Shown piece by piece: positions 35,561 through 47,025 of a stretch of DNA of 64,000 nt (position 1 is its first letter; every line of letters begins with the position of its first letter). The translations under genes were made by a program, and so were the position numbers. The stretch is from NCBI GenBank assembly GCA_015039365.1, contig WION01000001.1, positions 1 through 64,000 of the forward strand. The letters are read 5' to 3'. The stretch comes from Amanita rubescens. Taxonomy: Eukaryota; Basidiomycota; Agaricomycetes; Agaricales; Amanitaceae. Below the pieces are notes generated by a model. That model did no database searches. It saw nothing but the letters and a program-made list of their open reading frames with translations, and had not been told where the DNA came from.

Positions 35561-36808
35561 TCAACGTATTCCACCCCAACTGACCAAGTGCCCGGCATCA
35601 TCAATGTATTTCGTGCTCGCATAACGCCTGCCAGAGGCAGGATCGAACAGTGCATCTTGCATATCAGCAGAACTTATAGAAAAAATGTCAAGAACGACGA
35701 AAGGCATAGCGAAACAACAATATAACTTGCATAACATCATGTTTCCGCCCGAGAATCAGATGCACGGGTAAGAACGTGCACACATAATTGAGCATTTCAA
35801 CAGGTTCCGTCGCCCCTTCCGCGTCTCGGTACATTGCCTGAAAACCAGCTGGTGTCAGACATTATCGAACAAAATGAGGCTAACTAACAGCTTCCTGCTC
35901 GCGCGTGCAAGCCAAAGTTACTCCATTGAATGGTGCGTCGGCCCATTTGCCAGCCGGATGAGGTCGAAGACCGTGTTCCTTCCATGTCAACGTTAGCACT
36001 AGGCCGGCAGAGCGCAAACACTGGAACAGCTCACGACATATAAATTAGTTACTCGCACGTCCCAGTCGCATCGCTTCATCTTGAAGTGGCGTCTTGCTTC
36101 GTCCCTCGACCGCCAGACGTCGTGGCGCAGGTAAGCAGTTTGGACCATTTCCCGCCTGAGTGTAGCCACGTGTGATGAGCCCTTGGGGACTCACCATAGG
36201 CTCGACTATCACAAGGGATATAAATGGTATCCGCGGTTCGTATCGATGCGTGAGGAGTCTGTGTACAAGTGACAATCAGATATCACCATCCGAATGACCA
36301 AGTTGGAGAACGAACAAAGCGTTAGCCCCCAACGAATGACCTATTCCGACCAGCCTACGACTTGCAAAGTCTACTTTGGCGCCCTCGTTGATACCGGCAG
36401 TAAGGAAGCTATGGACAGCGCAGGCGTATTTTTGGCATGTGACTGATACCAATATCAGGTCAATTTCGACGTTAAACAGACAGAAGGAATCGACCTACAG
36501 ACTTCTGCATGCTCGTCCTGGCGTAGGACGTGTTCGTTGTACAACACAGCTTCACCGTGGTTCGGGCTGTCGAGCGCCCATGCTTCACGCAGTTTTACAC
36601 CAGAGCCAGGTCGGCACATTAGTTTAAAGACTTGATCGAGCGTTGGCTCCCATGTTTCTTTGTGAAAGCTCGTCGAATGGAGCAAGATCAAGGTGAGTGC
36701 ATCAGGGTCGCCTTGATTAGCTACAAATTCGGGCAGCCAGTAACGTTTGGCTGTCGTATGGAATGGGCATCCTGCTCGTGGTGGGCAAACAACGCGTTCT
36801 GTCAGCAT
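35561..36808 (-). CDS. Alpha/beta hydrolase-fold protein
   Basis: Starts at ATG 36808. Exon 1 (36808-36495) gives LILLHSTSFHKETWEP and AWALDSPNHGEA, the usual first strands and DSPNHG loop. After an 86-nt intron, SFLTAGINEGAKVDF leads to the nucleophile elbow GIGHSLGAN (catalytic Ser). LVIVEPMVSP and DEARRHFKMKRCDWDVRV follow, then EHGLRPHPAGKW and NGVTLACTREQEA. The last intron uses a GC donor. The final exon (35672-35561) holds DPASGRRYAST and the catalytic His in DAGHLV. Exon borders between about 36300 and 36150 are uncertain, and a one-base shift near 36155 is possible. The 3' end is duplicated as a remnant at 26.86 kb. Substrate unknown. Confidence 0.7.
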
Positions 36809-37016
36809 GACAGTGGAATTGACCTATGTCTAGTTGCAGGGACGGCCCAAGAGAGAGCTGAAGAATCCTGGGACGTCCGAAGCACATGCCAGTGCCAGAT
36901 TTGCTCACAGTGGGAACTTTGGAACGCTTCTGCAAGCAAGGTTTCTGGAGCCGAATTAAACCATGCTACTAGATCGGCGATACCACATTCACGATTACGT
37001 CAATCCGAGGACAAAT

Positions 37017-39007
37017 TTAAGCCTTTCCTTTGAGCACGTATTCCTCCCAACCGATCTCTTCCAATCTCCCGACCTTTCCCATTACCTCCCTCTCCATCCT
37101 ATTCATGTACTCCTGCATTTCATCAACTAATCTCGGCAGTCCCGCAGACAAAATCCTAACGGCCAACAACGCCGCATTAGTGCTGTTATTGATTGCAACA
37201 GTCGCTACGGGTATTCCACGCTATTCAAATCAAGGGTTACCAAAGTCCTCTTGAAAAATGCGACGACATTACCGGCATCTGGACAATGCTATACAACGAA
37301 TCCACCCCTTCTACGCCTCCACTGCCTTGCACTCGAACTGGAACACCGATGACAGGCAACGGTGTAACAGCAGCTACCATTCCAGGAAGGTGAGCGGCCC
37401 CACCAGCTGCTGCGACGATTACTCTGACTCCCCTTGGAGCGGCTTCCTTGGCGAATTTCATCAGGCGATCTGGTGTACGATGCGCCGAGACAATCGTAAG
37501 CTCGTACGGTAAGCGGAACTGGTCTAGTATCCTAGCGCACGGAAGGAGCGTCGGTAGATCGGAATCGGAACCCATGACGACGCTAACGAGGGGAAAGGGA
37601 GATGACCGACCAGATCCGGGAATAGGTTGGAGCGGCGCATAGAGATCAACTTCTTCCTGTGTCTGGGACGGAAGCGATTCGAGTAAAGGTCGCAGTCGTA
37701 AACGGAGCTGGGCATCGGACTCTGCAACGATCGTGATGTGTCCCATTTTCCTGCCCTTTCGGCATTCATTTTTCCCGTATAGATGGACACTGGCTCCGGG
37801 GGTCGTCAATGCTCTATTCACGGTCTCTAGTATCTCTTGCATGGATGACGAGTGGCCGATGAGGTTTAGCATAGCGGCGGAAGGAACTTTGAGAGCTGTA
37901 GACCCCAAAGGGAGACCGAGAATTGCACGAAGATGATTTTCGTATTGAGATGTTTCGCAAGCTTCTATGGTATAGTGACCTGAATTGTGCGGTCGTGGTG
38001 CAATTTCGTTGATATAAATTGTGCCTGCACGGTCCCGTTAGTCAACTGAGATACAAATAAAAAATCGGACTGCTTACCATCCTCCATGAGGAACATTTCA
38101 ACGCCAAATACACCCGCGCCTTCAAATGTTTCGACCGCAGCCTCTGCAACTTCACGTGCTCTTTTTCCCAGTGTCGCTATCTCCGCTTCTGAGTGGAGCA
38201 AAAACGAGGTGGCAGATGTTATCCTTGTGGACAGTCTCCACCGCAGGGTACGACCTCACTTCCCCATCCGCTCCCTTAACCACCATGACTGCGATCTCCT
38301 TCTTGAAAGTTACCCACTTCTCAGCATATAGTGCTCTGGTACCGTCTCCAAGAGCTGATAACGCGGAACTGATTTGGTCAACATGCATGGATAGCATAGT
38401 TTCCTCGACCGTCATATGCCAGCGTTCGGCTCTTGAGCATGAGCGGGATACCCAATTTAAGCACAGCGCTTTCGATTGACGTTATGGGTAGCTGTCGTAT
38501 CAATTGGCAGATATTCCGATACTGGACATTGATTTTGCGAAAGATGTTCTTTTTGTTTGAATTTATCTTGAATGATGCTAATCGTCTTCGGGCTGGGATG
38601 AATTTCCAACTTTGCCTCGCTCGACTCGGCTTTGATTTGTCCCAAAGCGCCAGCAGTCAACGTGTTCTATCTCGACGGTTAATACATCGACTTTTTCGGC
38701 GAGTTCTTTGATTTTGATCGAATCTGCAAAAGAACCGTCTACATGTTCCAAGTCGCGAGAGAGGGGTTTGATAACCTGTTTCGCTGGAGAGTCCGTGCCA
38801 ACGTCTAAGATCACCACTGGTACGTTGAGAAGGGACGCCGCAGAAGCTAGCATGCGACCGAGTTGGCCGCCACCTGAGAGTGTCACATTTTACTTAGCCG
38901 TGCGCCATCAAAACTTGCAAAATCTGGATATTTCATGGTTATCGAGGACCGTCGACGGCAAGAAGTGACGCACGCCTACCAAGGATCCCCACAGTCTTTT
39001 TCTTCAT
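37017..39007 (-). CDS. ADE2: Phosphoribosylaminoimidazole carboxylase (ADE2), with apparent frame breaks
   Basis: Exon 1 (39007-38980) encodes [10 protein letters not shown] and splices into GGQLGRML at 38873, the PurK-type ATP-grasp start. [82 protein letters not shown] and [18 protein letters not shown] follow in family order. The PurE domain shows [20 protein letters not shown] and [11 protein letters not shown], and ends [15 protein letters not shown] plus a charged tail to the TAA at 37017. It converts AIR to CAIR in purine synthesis. The frame changes by one base near 38656, 38490, 38390 and 38197, all in the PurK half; the PurE half is clean. Either these are sequence errors or the allele is dead. 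Confidence 0.85.
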
Positions 39008-39202
39008 CGAGGATCAAGAGATTGCAGCAGGTCCTAATAGGTCCTAACCCTAAATTAGGGTACTAGTAAATTCCCGGGACCCGGCGACGATGGTCTCTAC
39101 GAAACTATCATGCATCATGATACGAAACAACCGATGTTGCCGTTAAAGTTAAATACTCCTGCTCTCGATACCAATTCTTAACCAGGCTGGTCCTGCAAAA
39201 AA
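39008..39202. other. Flank upstream of the secreted-protein cluster
   Basis: Contains the TATA-like TTAAATACT at about 39148 and the CAGGCTGGTCCTG leader word at 39183-39195, both shared with the cluster genes. A lone CCCTAAATTAGGG near 39048 is not a telomere repeat. Confidence 0.45.
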
Positions 39203-39857
39203 ATGTGGCTACTCTTTCATCGTTGTCCTCTTTATTGCCTTCTCCATCGTATGCGCTTTCCCCGTGCCATCTGGTGAAGAGGCCAGAGAAAATGTACATT
39301 TCTGTGCGTACATAAAGTTGCTCTTGTGCGCGCTATCGAAACCATGTTTCAGAAACGATGGCCTCCCCTTAATCATCTCCAGGCTAAAGTTGAACCTCGG
39401 GCTTTCCCTGTATGCTTTATTAACCTTTTGCACGCTATTTGCCCTAACGTCATTTTTTTTGTTGAAATAAAAGGACCACCTAGGCCGCCCACATGCGGTC
39501 CAGGTAATGATAGCCGCTAGAGACATAGGAAAGGACGAAAAGAAAAAAGAAGCAATTATCAAACTATTCAAAGAACATTCCAAAGAAGCTCAGAAGACGG
39601 ATTTGGGGCTCAGAATCCATGAAAAAGTCTATGAGAAGCCTTCTTGGATTGAGTACGTCCAGGGGGTCCGCGGCAGAGAAGCGATGGAGGCTTTTAATTT
39701 AAAGCTCGAAGATCTCGAGAACGACAATCTCAGGCTATTGCGGTGGTGGTGGTTTACAGAGAAGGGCGCAGAGGGTTACATCATTTATTACGATCTGGAG
39801 CATGGAACTGAACCACCGAGCAAAAAGAGACGAATTAAGCGGGGAGCCACTGCATAA
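39203..39857 (+). pseudogene. Secreted-protein family copy A, start codon out of frame
   Basis: After the family leader CAGGCTGGTCCTG, the ATG at 39203 reads MWLLFHRC. The signal-peptide frame (YSFIVVLFIAFSIVCAFPVP) lies in another frame, so the start has been damaged by a small indel. A downstream exon, open from about 39507 to the stop at 39857, gives LKLEDLENDNLRLLRW and GYIIYYDLEHG, the family's C-terminal W...YIV pattern, then a basic tail. Other short candidate exons lie between 39300 and 39480. Without a working start the copy is probably not secreted. Confidence 0.5.
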
Positions 39858-40321
39858 ATATAAACCTTATGCACCATCCATTTTGCCGCTGTCTTCGCCC
39901 GTGTTCTTCAATCGGGCGCGCTCTCAGCTAGTTTGAATGTATCATCGACATCATCATCATCATCATCGCTTAGAAACGAGATGGCCGAGTTGAAAGTTCA
40001 GCACAGCCCACGTCAGGTGCTGTCATCTGCGCTCGCGCCTTTCCGGATCCAAAGATTGTAAGTTGATGATTTGGTGACATCGTCTAGCAGCTGCAGTGCA
40101 TAAGCCCGCTCTGGGACCATTCTTGCATCTAGTACGCGCCATTTGCTTATGCGCCACGCTATACAGACTACACCTGCTTACTGGCTCTTACTGGTCTGTA
40201 CATCAACATTGATGCTTCGTATCCATCGACCTTATTCCTTCAAACCCGTAGCAGTCGATACGGTGCTGTCACATAAGGACGGAAGCTGTGCACAGATTCC
40301 AAACAGGCTGCTCCTGATGAT
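39858..40321. other. Intergenic, with short trinucleotide repeat
   Basis: Holds an ATC/CAT microsatellite at about 39944-39967 and the promoter and leader of copy B (CAGGCTGCTCCTG at 40304). No gene. Confidence 0.5.
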
Positions 40322-41183
40322 ATGCGTCTTTCTTTCATTGCCATCCTCTTCATCGCTTTCTCCAATGTATACGCTTTGTCCGCAATTATCGATGATCGAT
40401 CTACAAATCAACCCTTGACCATCTCTGTACGTATATTCTGTTCACTAACGTGTACGCCCGCGCTGTCTGGCCAACGATTAACGTCGATTTTCCTCAGAAA
40501 CGGAAGTTTACTTTGGGTTCCCTGTGCGTGCCACAGATTACGCCAGACTACAGAAGATTCCTTCCCCAGATGCCTAATGATCCAGGAATTGAAAGGCGAT
40601 TTGATAAAGGGAAGCCGAGGAGTCCTGGAGCAGTGGATGCAGAATTCAACGGGCTTCCTGTTGTAATCGAGCACTCTTATTGGGTTGGGAGGGGGCATGA
40701 ATTTAATTCTAAGCTCAAGAAACTTGAGCAGGAACAACAATTGGTGGCATGGCAATTGCTGCGTCGGACGTCCGATGGTTACGTTGTTAAACTCCCTCCT
40801 CGTGATCAGGTACGTACATGTTATTGTACGGCTTTTATGTATCTAACGTCAATGGTTGTTTTTAGCAGGAGCACGAAAACCCCTCCTTGGCGAGTCCTCC
40901 TCGACAAGATACATTTATTTATAGAAAAGCATTCACCGACGCGGAGGAGCAAGAAATTGAAAATCAGTTCAAAGCAGGGAAAAAAAGGAAGGGAAAGTTC
41001 GGACCAAAGGTCGTCACGGAATTCCAAGGGTTACCTGTTGTGATCAAGCACTTCGAAAAAGAATTCGAAGATAGTGAGGAAAAGTGGAATTACTTCACCT
41101 CTGCGCTCAAAAATTACGAGCAGGAACACAAATTGGTACGCTGGACCAGCACCTATTACATCGTAAAATTCCGAAAATGGTGA
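40322..41183 (+). CDS. Secreted protein, family copy B (two-domain)
   Basis: Exons 40322-40426, 40498-40809 and 40869-41183 all join in phase 0 to about 243 residues. MRLSFIAILFIAFSNVYALS is a clear signal peptide. The mature part has two related modules. In the first, AEFNGLPVVIEH is followed by KLEQEQQLVAW and GYVVKLP; in the second, EFQGLPVVIKH by NYEQEHKLVRW and YYIVKF. Each module is one exon, so the second arose by exon duplication. It is charged and Lys-rich, with few cysteines. It is the best preserved large member of the cluster. The function is unknown; small, duplicated, secreted and fast-diverging fits an effector or self-recognition role, but that is inference. Confidence 0.75.
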
Positions 41184-41391
41184 CCTCATGATATTGATGT
41201 TTCCTTGGGCCTGGCTGCGTTATAACGTGATAATCCGATACTTTTGAATTCGTTGCGGTCTGGTTTGGATTGAGTGCTTAACGTTTAACCCGGAAGGGCA
41301 GCCTTTAACTAGCTGCAAGGTGCGGGATTGGTTGCAACGGTGCTGTTGAACGCTCGTGTCTGATAAACCAGTTACCCTGCAAAAAACAAAT

Positions 41392-41680
41392 ATGCGTCTT
41401 TATCGCCTTGTCCACCACATGCACTTTCCCCGTACTGATAATGAGGCTCCCGGTCGTCCTCCGGCCGATTTTTTGCTATCGTTCGCTATAAACTCCCATC
41501 GTACTCTTTTTGCGTCAATCCCATTTCAGCATGTCTCGCCAACTCGTGCCTTGGCTATTTTTAATCAATGCCGATCACTGTTTTTTCCAAAAATCCGAGA
41601 TCCCCGACTCCAGCATATACACCGCACTGACATCAGAGGCTACACATTATGGATCCTGAAGCGGACACGTTCATGATTTG
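41392..41680 (+). pseudogene. Decayed secreted-protein family copy
   Basis: A leader-like CCAGTTACCCTGCAAAAAACAA precedes an ATG at 41392, but about 18 bases of the signal-peptide core are missing and the frame shifts (MRLYRLVHHMHFPR). Downstream sequence keeps no family module that I can follow. Confidence 0.5.
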
Positions 41681-41924
41681 AATCGTCAATCAGCTGCAGC
41701 GCACCTGGTTCGCCTCCGCATCAGAGCCTTCCTTTGAAGTTGCAACCCTACTGAACCATTGGCTCGTGCATCAATATGGTGGCCCTCTACGGAACCCTAC
41801 CTGATACAGGAGGAATCACAGAGTGTAATGTTGATGCTTCGCTACCATCAGCCTTATTCCCTCAATACCCGTAGCGGTTGTTAAATACCAGCGCTCAAGA
41901 CAGGCTGGTCCTGGCAATAAGTAT

Positions 41925-42796
41925 ATGCATCTTTCTTTCTTTCGCCATCCTCTTTATCGCCTTCCCTACTGTATACGCCGTCGTCGAGTCGTCGAGAAAC
42001 AATGATGATCGGGCTACAGCTTCTCCCTTGACAACCCTCGTACGTACACATCGTTTTGTTTGCACGCCAACGCCATTAATAAGACTGATTCCTTAAGGGA
42101 AAACCTTTGAAACGCACAGTGAAATCTTTGCCAGAGGTTTCGAACCATAGAAGCCGAAAACCTGCTTTGAACCCCCCAGTCAAATGTTTTCCAGACATTT
42201 CGGACTATAGAAGGGCCACTTTAGAAGGAGGTAAAAGGATTAAAAGACGCTTTGAGAAGGGAAAACCGAGGGAAGACGAGCGAGCGGTTGATGCGGAGTT
42301 CAACGAAATTCCTGTCGTGATCCAACAAATTGAGGGCGAAGAAATGGAATTCAAGTATGTGCTTGCGCGCCTCGAGCAAAAACACCAACTCTTGGCATGG
42401 ACGCCTGGCTATATCGTTGAACTCGCCCATCCGGTACGTACACATGGTAATTGTGCACGCCAATATGCTAATGCCCGCTTTCTGTAGAAATCAAATTATA
42501 ACACGAACCATGACTACTTCTACTCTAGAAAAGCATTCACCGTTGAAGAGGAGGAAGAGATCAGGAAAATGTACATTGCAGCCAGAGGGAAGAGCCTGTT
42601 CAGAGTGGAGGTTAACGCGAAATTATGGGGGTTACCAGTTGTGATCTCTCTCTTTGAAGATGGAAAGCAAAAGCGAGATCAATTCGAGTCTATGCTCACT
42701 TTTCTTGAGATGAAACACATATTGGTAAAATGGACGAGGTCCTATTACGTCGTTACAGTCGCTTCCGAAGTCGTATACCATTGTGGAGCCTTTTAA
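41925..42796 (+). pseudogene. Secreted-protein family copy C (two-domain), frameshifted signal peptide
   Basis: Exons to 42039, 42098-42433 and 42488-42796 join in phase 0 and resemble copy B. The first module is EFNEIPVVIQQ ... RLEQKHQLLAWTPGYIVEL; the second is LWGLPVVISLFEDG ... FLEMKHILVKWTRSYYVV. Two KCFPDISDYRR-like and SLPEVSNHRSR segments are also repeated. The ATG at 41925 is one base out of frame with the signal peptide (LSFAILFIAFPTVYA), because of an extra base in a CTTT run. No in-frame ATG replaces it. The body is otherwise open, so the break is recent or a sequence error. Confidence 0.6.
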
Positions 42797-43851
42797 TCTA
42801 AATCCACAGCCAATTCAGGTGTGCGTTCCTAAATTAAACCACAGGCACGAGATTCAATTGTGAGGGATAAATACTGCAGGCCGGGTATTGGCTTGAACAC
42901 GACAATATTATATTCTTGAATTCTCATGCCGGTAAAACCTGTTACATAAAGGAAGGAACAGTTGCAAAAATGAATGGAGGACGTATGTAAATGGTGCCGC
43001 GTTGCACTAAAATTGACCCAGATTGACCCTCCTCAACGCTTCGTCCTGCAAGATCCGCACCGACGGATAAAGGTGCATGATCAAGAGAGAGCGTGACGCA
43101 TTGAATTATCGCATCGTGACGTGACCATGTCAGCAGAACACTCGCATTCGACTCGAGTCTCGGATCCTACGGGTGGCCTATAACAGCTAGCGGTTCTACG
43201 GAACTATCCATAATCTTGGCAGCCATCAGCTCATCAGCGGTTGCCTCCGAATCGCTGCGTTGGGAGTTACTTAACGGTGGTTGCTAAATTTCTAGCATAT
43301 CTTCGGTTCAGCAATGTATCTCCGAGAATCTGCACACTCGATGTTCTTCTGGGTTCAACGTGTAAACTTTAGAGGGCGCCCACTTCTAAATGTATCGTTA
43401 CACTTTTCCCTTAGAAACGAGATTCTAAGACCGGAAAGGCCCGCAGTGTATTCAATCTGCCAGAATGTAACGGACAAACATCAAGTCTGAAGCACTCTGC
43501 TATCACTTTGTCCTGCGAAACTCTGTGGCCGGCGCAATACGGTGCATTGAAGAAATGTGAATTCTCGATATCGAAATTGTACGTTGGGCGTCCTCTAACA
43601 GCGCATCTAAATTGTACAATTCATACCCTTTCCATTCCAGCTCCCTTCGAACTGCGCTGTTACTACACCAACTTAGTGGTCCATATGGAACCATGTGGGA
43701 GGCATGAAAAATTAATGCCTTGGCATCTGGTAGTCATCAATCTTGTCATGGTTCCGAGTCCCTTATACCCGTTGCAGTCCATTCTGGCGATATAAAATGC
43801 CCTATGGGCTCTACTGCAGATTCTAAACAGGCTGGTCCTGCAAAAACGAAT
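42797..43851. other. Gene-free spacer
   Basis: No supported gene. Promoter elements of copy D sit at the end: TATAAAAT at about 43791 and CAGGCTGGTCCTG at 43828. Confidence 0.5.
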
Positions 43852-44235
43852 ATGCGTCTTTCTCTTATTTCCATCCTTCTTATCAGCTTCTCCGCCGTAT
43901 CCGCTCTACCTGTGCCCACTAGTGATCATACTCATCCAAGTAATCCTGGCGTCGATGAAAAGATTGTATGTGCATACCGCCTATTACACCTGCGCATGCT
44001 ATTAACGCCGATCGTAATTTTTTATAGAAAGAAGAAACTACCCTGCATCCTGCTCAACCTAAGGTTCAGAACCCAATTAGTGGGGAAAGCTCCACCGCCA
44101 AAGTAAACAAAGAAACCACAGAACTCCAGTCGGCCATCCCTGTAGTATGTACATACTTTTATTATGCGCTCTATCAACACCAACGGATTTCATCGTCAGG
44201 ATCATCATCATTTGCCTGGCTGGTGGGAAGGGTGA
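43852..44235 (+). CDS. Secreted protein, family copy D (short)
   Basis: Exons 43852-43965, 44028-44144 and 44200-44235 join in phase 0 to about 88 residues. MRLSLISILLISFSAVSALP is the signal peptide, followed by a hydrophilic stretch (KEETTLHPAQPKVQN) and an end DHHHLPGWWEG. It lacks the C-terminal VVIEH/YIV module. A decayed version of that module lies just downstream (44.42-44.72 kb), so this gene was probably truncated by a splice or frame change. Confidence 0.5.
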
Positions 44236-44419
44236 TATTTACTAGCACACGTCATGAAGACCGTGAATACGGATGTAGTATGTGTAATAAATATTTCTTC
44301 TTCGTTTCCAGGTGTAGCTGAATGCCATTGCGCATGCAATACTTACTTATTTGATATATGAGTACGTTGAGTTATATATTATTCTAGTATGCGTTCCCCA
44401 CCGTGTGATATCGAACTGC

Positions 44420-44715
44420 AGAAGTTAGAAACATGTCACGTAACCTCGCCGATGTTGCTTTTGATCCCCCCAGAGTCTTTGTTTTCAAGGTAGGATCGGG
44501 GAGAATCACTTTTACGACAACAGGTTGCGTACGGTGTCTGGAACTGTCCTGATCGAGCCCACCACTGTCATGCACCCTCATGAAATTGACCGCCTCGAGG
44601 AGGAAAAAAATTGGTGGGCAAGTTCGGCGATTACATCGTTTATTTCCCCCCTCCGAGCGAAGTCGTGAATCACCCTGGCTCGGGCACGAAAGAGGAAGAT
44701 TTGAATGTATGTCTA
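44420..44715 (+). pseudogene. Remnant of a secreted-family C-terminal module
   Basis: IEPTTVMHPHEIDRLEEEK in one frame, then KFGDYIVYFPPPSEVV in another, parallel the IERIPHDK ... WW ... YIVYSP part of copy G. The frames do not join, and no start is present. Confidence 0.5.
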
Positions 44716-45712
44716 ACGCAGCGTAGTGTCGTCCCCTTGAATGTATAATGAGAAGGATGCGCAGCGCCGTAGCCAAATACTGTTGCACGTGTTATACTGA
44801 GATATATATTATACGCATTCCCTGGGGGATGATATCGATTTGCAAACCCGAAGATACGCAAGTGTAACTTCGCCGACGTTGCTTTTTCTTAATTTCGTGA
44901 TAAAAGGATTGCCATGATTGTTATTGCGCAGCAATCAACTGACCCGCTGGTGAAGATCCACTTCGAATCCGTTCCAGATTGGCTTTGTAACCTCAGCAAC
45001 CGATGCTGTCCAAATTTCTCCCCCATCTCTTTAATTCTCATACTAAAGGGAATTAGGGAAAGATTAATGGGGTCCTGAGGCCTAAGAGGTGGAGAAAGCC
45101 GGCAGGCGCTTTGCCTTAGTGGTCAAATTTCAATCTCAAATGGAGAACATCCATCATGATCGTGATTGGGTTCGTGGAGTCCAGCATGGCAGCCCCCAGC
45201 CTGTGCAATCGCCAGGCGAGCAGACAAGTAAGAAGTTCCGATTCCTTTCTATGAGACTCTACGAGCTGGCTGCTGCTGGCAATATAGCGAATCGAAGAAG
45301 TGACCTGGAGGCAGGTAGTAGGATCTCCGCTTGAAAGTAGGAAAAATATATCCAAAAACAGCTGGCCTAAAAATATCCTGGTCAGCCGATCCACCCAGTT
45401 CTTCTACCATCCTTGGGCCAGCACCGGTACCAGTTCATCGACATACACGTCTGCGCCGCTCGAATATCCACTACCAGAATAATTTTCAAGCAGTACATAT
45501 TTGCTGACGCACTCGACTACACTCACCACCCCATACAGGCACCATCAAGCTCCCAGCACCACACCACGGGCCGGCTGGTCTCTACGGGACCATACATGAT
45601 GCGTGATGACACAGGAGGTATGTCCGTCACACCCGCGAAAGTCGATGGTGCTGATATTTAAACACTCGCGTTACTGCACAGGTCCCAAGTAGGCTGGTCC
45701 TCGAAACCGAAC
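44716..45712. other. Spacer
   Basis: No supported gene. It ends with TATTTAAAC near 45655 and the leader TAGGCTGGTCCTC at about 45690, upstream of copy E. Confidence 0.45.
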
Positions 45713-46096
45713 ATGCGTCTGTCTTATATTGCCATCCTCTTTATCGCATTCTCTACCGCCTCCGCTTTACCCATGCCTATTCCTGAGTCTGATACCGACA
45801 CGGTATGTACCTTATTGTTATTGTCATTGATGACAGTGGTTGATTTTCTTTGGGAACGCAAGGCGGCTTGCGAACATGTGCTCGCCCAGATGCTCACTCC
45901 AGCCGAAATCGCGCAGGTCGAAGGTGCCGCGAAACCCGGTCACAATAGCATCACGATTCCTAACGTCAAGCCTGGGATTGATGTCGAGGTATTCCTGAAA
46001 GGTACCCCTCCAGCAGTGATCGAGCATCGCAAAACGCAGCTCGGGCATTCATTGTTGGATAGTTCATGCCGGTTGCTCGCTTTCAGACATGTCTAG
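45713..46096 (+). CDS. Secreted protein, family copy E
   Basis: The reading frame is open for 127 residues from ATG 45713. The signal peptide is MRLSYIAILFIAFSTASALP, with a mature start near PMPIPESDTDT. A GTATGT donor follows at 45804 with an acceptor near 45861 (AACGCAAG), as in the other copies. The spliced and unspliced forms both stay open. The C-terminal part, ITIPNVKPGIDVEVF and PPAVIEHRKTQLGHS, keeps the family's VIEH core, but the YIV ending is replaced by LLAFRHV. Whether the intron is used cannot be decided here. Confidence 0.6.
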   Translation: MRLSYIAILFIAFSTASALPMPIPESDTDTVCTLLLLSLMTVVDFLWERKAACEHVLAQMLTPAEIAQVEGAAKPGHNSITIPNVKPGIDVEVFLKGTPPAVIEHRKTQLGHSLLDSSCRLLAFRHV

Positions 46097-47025
46097 CACG
46101 CGTCAGCCTCTTGATGTACAGTTGAACATCGTAACTGACTTGTTTGACGGGATAGGGTACATATGGTATATGTAACATCTGTCTTCTATTAAATTTACTG
46201 TACTGGTAATGTCTAGTAGTAGGCAGGGAGCATGGGCCCTTTCCGTGCCAACTTAGTTCGGTCCAAATTGCAAGAGCAGCTAGACAGCTCACCACGGACA
46301 ACGGCAAGATACAGATAAAATGTGTCTATACTTCGGCGTGGGTCCGCGGATTCCCTTACAACTGGCCGGAATTGTTCTGGGAGGTTCATACGCTTATAGT
46401 ACAATAGATCGACTAGTCACTACTAATCAATTAATCATCTGTGTATTAGGTCAAGAGACTAACTCAGCTCAGGCGTGTTGGAATTTCGGCGTAATCATTC
46501 ACTCACTCACTTTATCAGGGATGTGCAACTTCTGCTTCATCAACGACATTCGATCTTCTAATTCTGCCATACGGCGTATGGCGCCGTGGTCCCCGCTGAC
46601 TTGATGTTTTTCGGGTTTCAGGGTACCCTGGCACAGCGTACCGCGAGTGCATTCAAGTGATGATCATATTTGTCAATCCATCGATTAGAAGCAATAAAGC
46701 GCAAGACCAGAAATGAAACACTTGAAATTTCGTCTTCTGACTCCAAAATACTACCGATTGCAAAGCTGCACTGGTGATCTATGTACATCCAGATTCCACG
46801 CACTACTGTCAGGTTGAGAAAGCATGTTATCACTCAAGTTTCCTATACAGAACCGTGCAAGATCCGGGAGGCACTGTGGCGAGGCACGAGATCGTTGCAT
46901 AGTAGCCATCAACCTTTTGCTCTTACACTCGTTACTCGTACTAGCGGTCGAGGGGCCGTTAAATACCTGACCATCCCCTACACAGATTCCCAACAGAAAC
47001 AGGCTGGCCCTGCGAAACAGATAGT
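46097..47025. other. Spacer with family 3' flank word
   Basis: CGGGTTTCAGGGTACCC near 46611 recurs in the spacers at about 47680, 48562 and 49524 (TTTCAGGGT or GTTCAGGGT contexts), so the tandem unit includes 3' flank. Promoter elements of copy F lie at the end (TTAAATACC near 46961). Confidence 0.45.

Noticed and set aside
39040..39062. CCCTAAATTAGGG resembling telomeric repeats
   Set aside because: A single inverted unit, not a tandem run; no other sign of a chromosome end.
39944..39967. CAT/ATC repeat as a possible His-rich coding segment
   Set aside because: No open frame with start and splice sites extends it; simple microsatellite.
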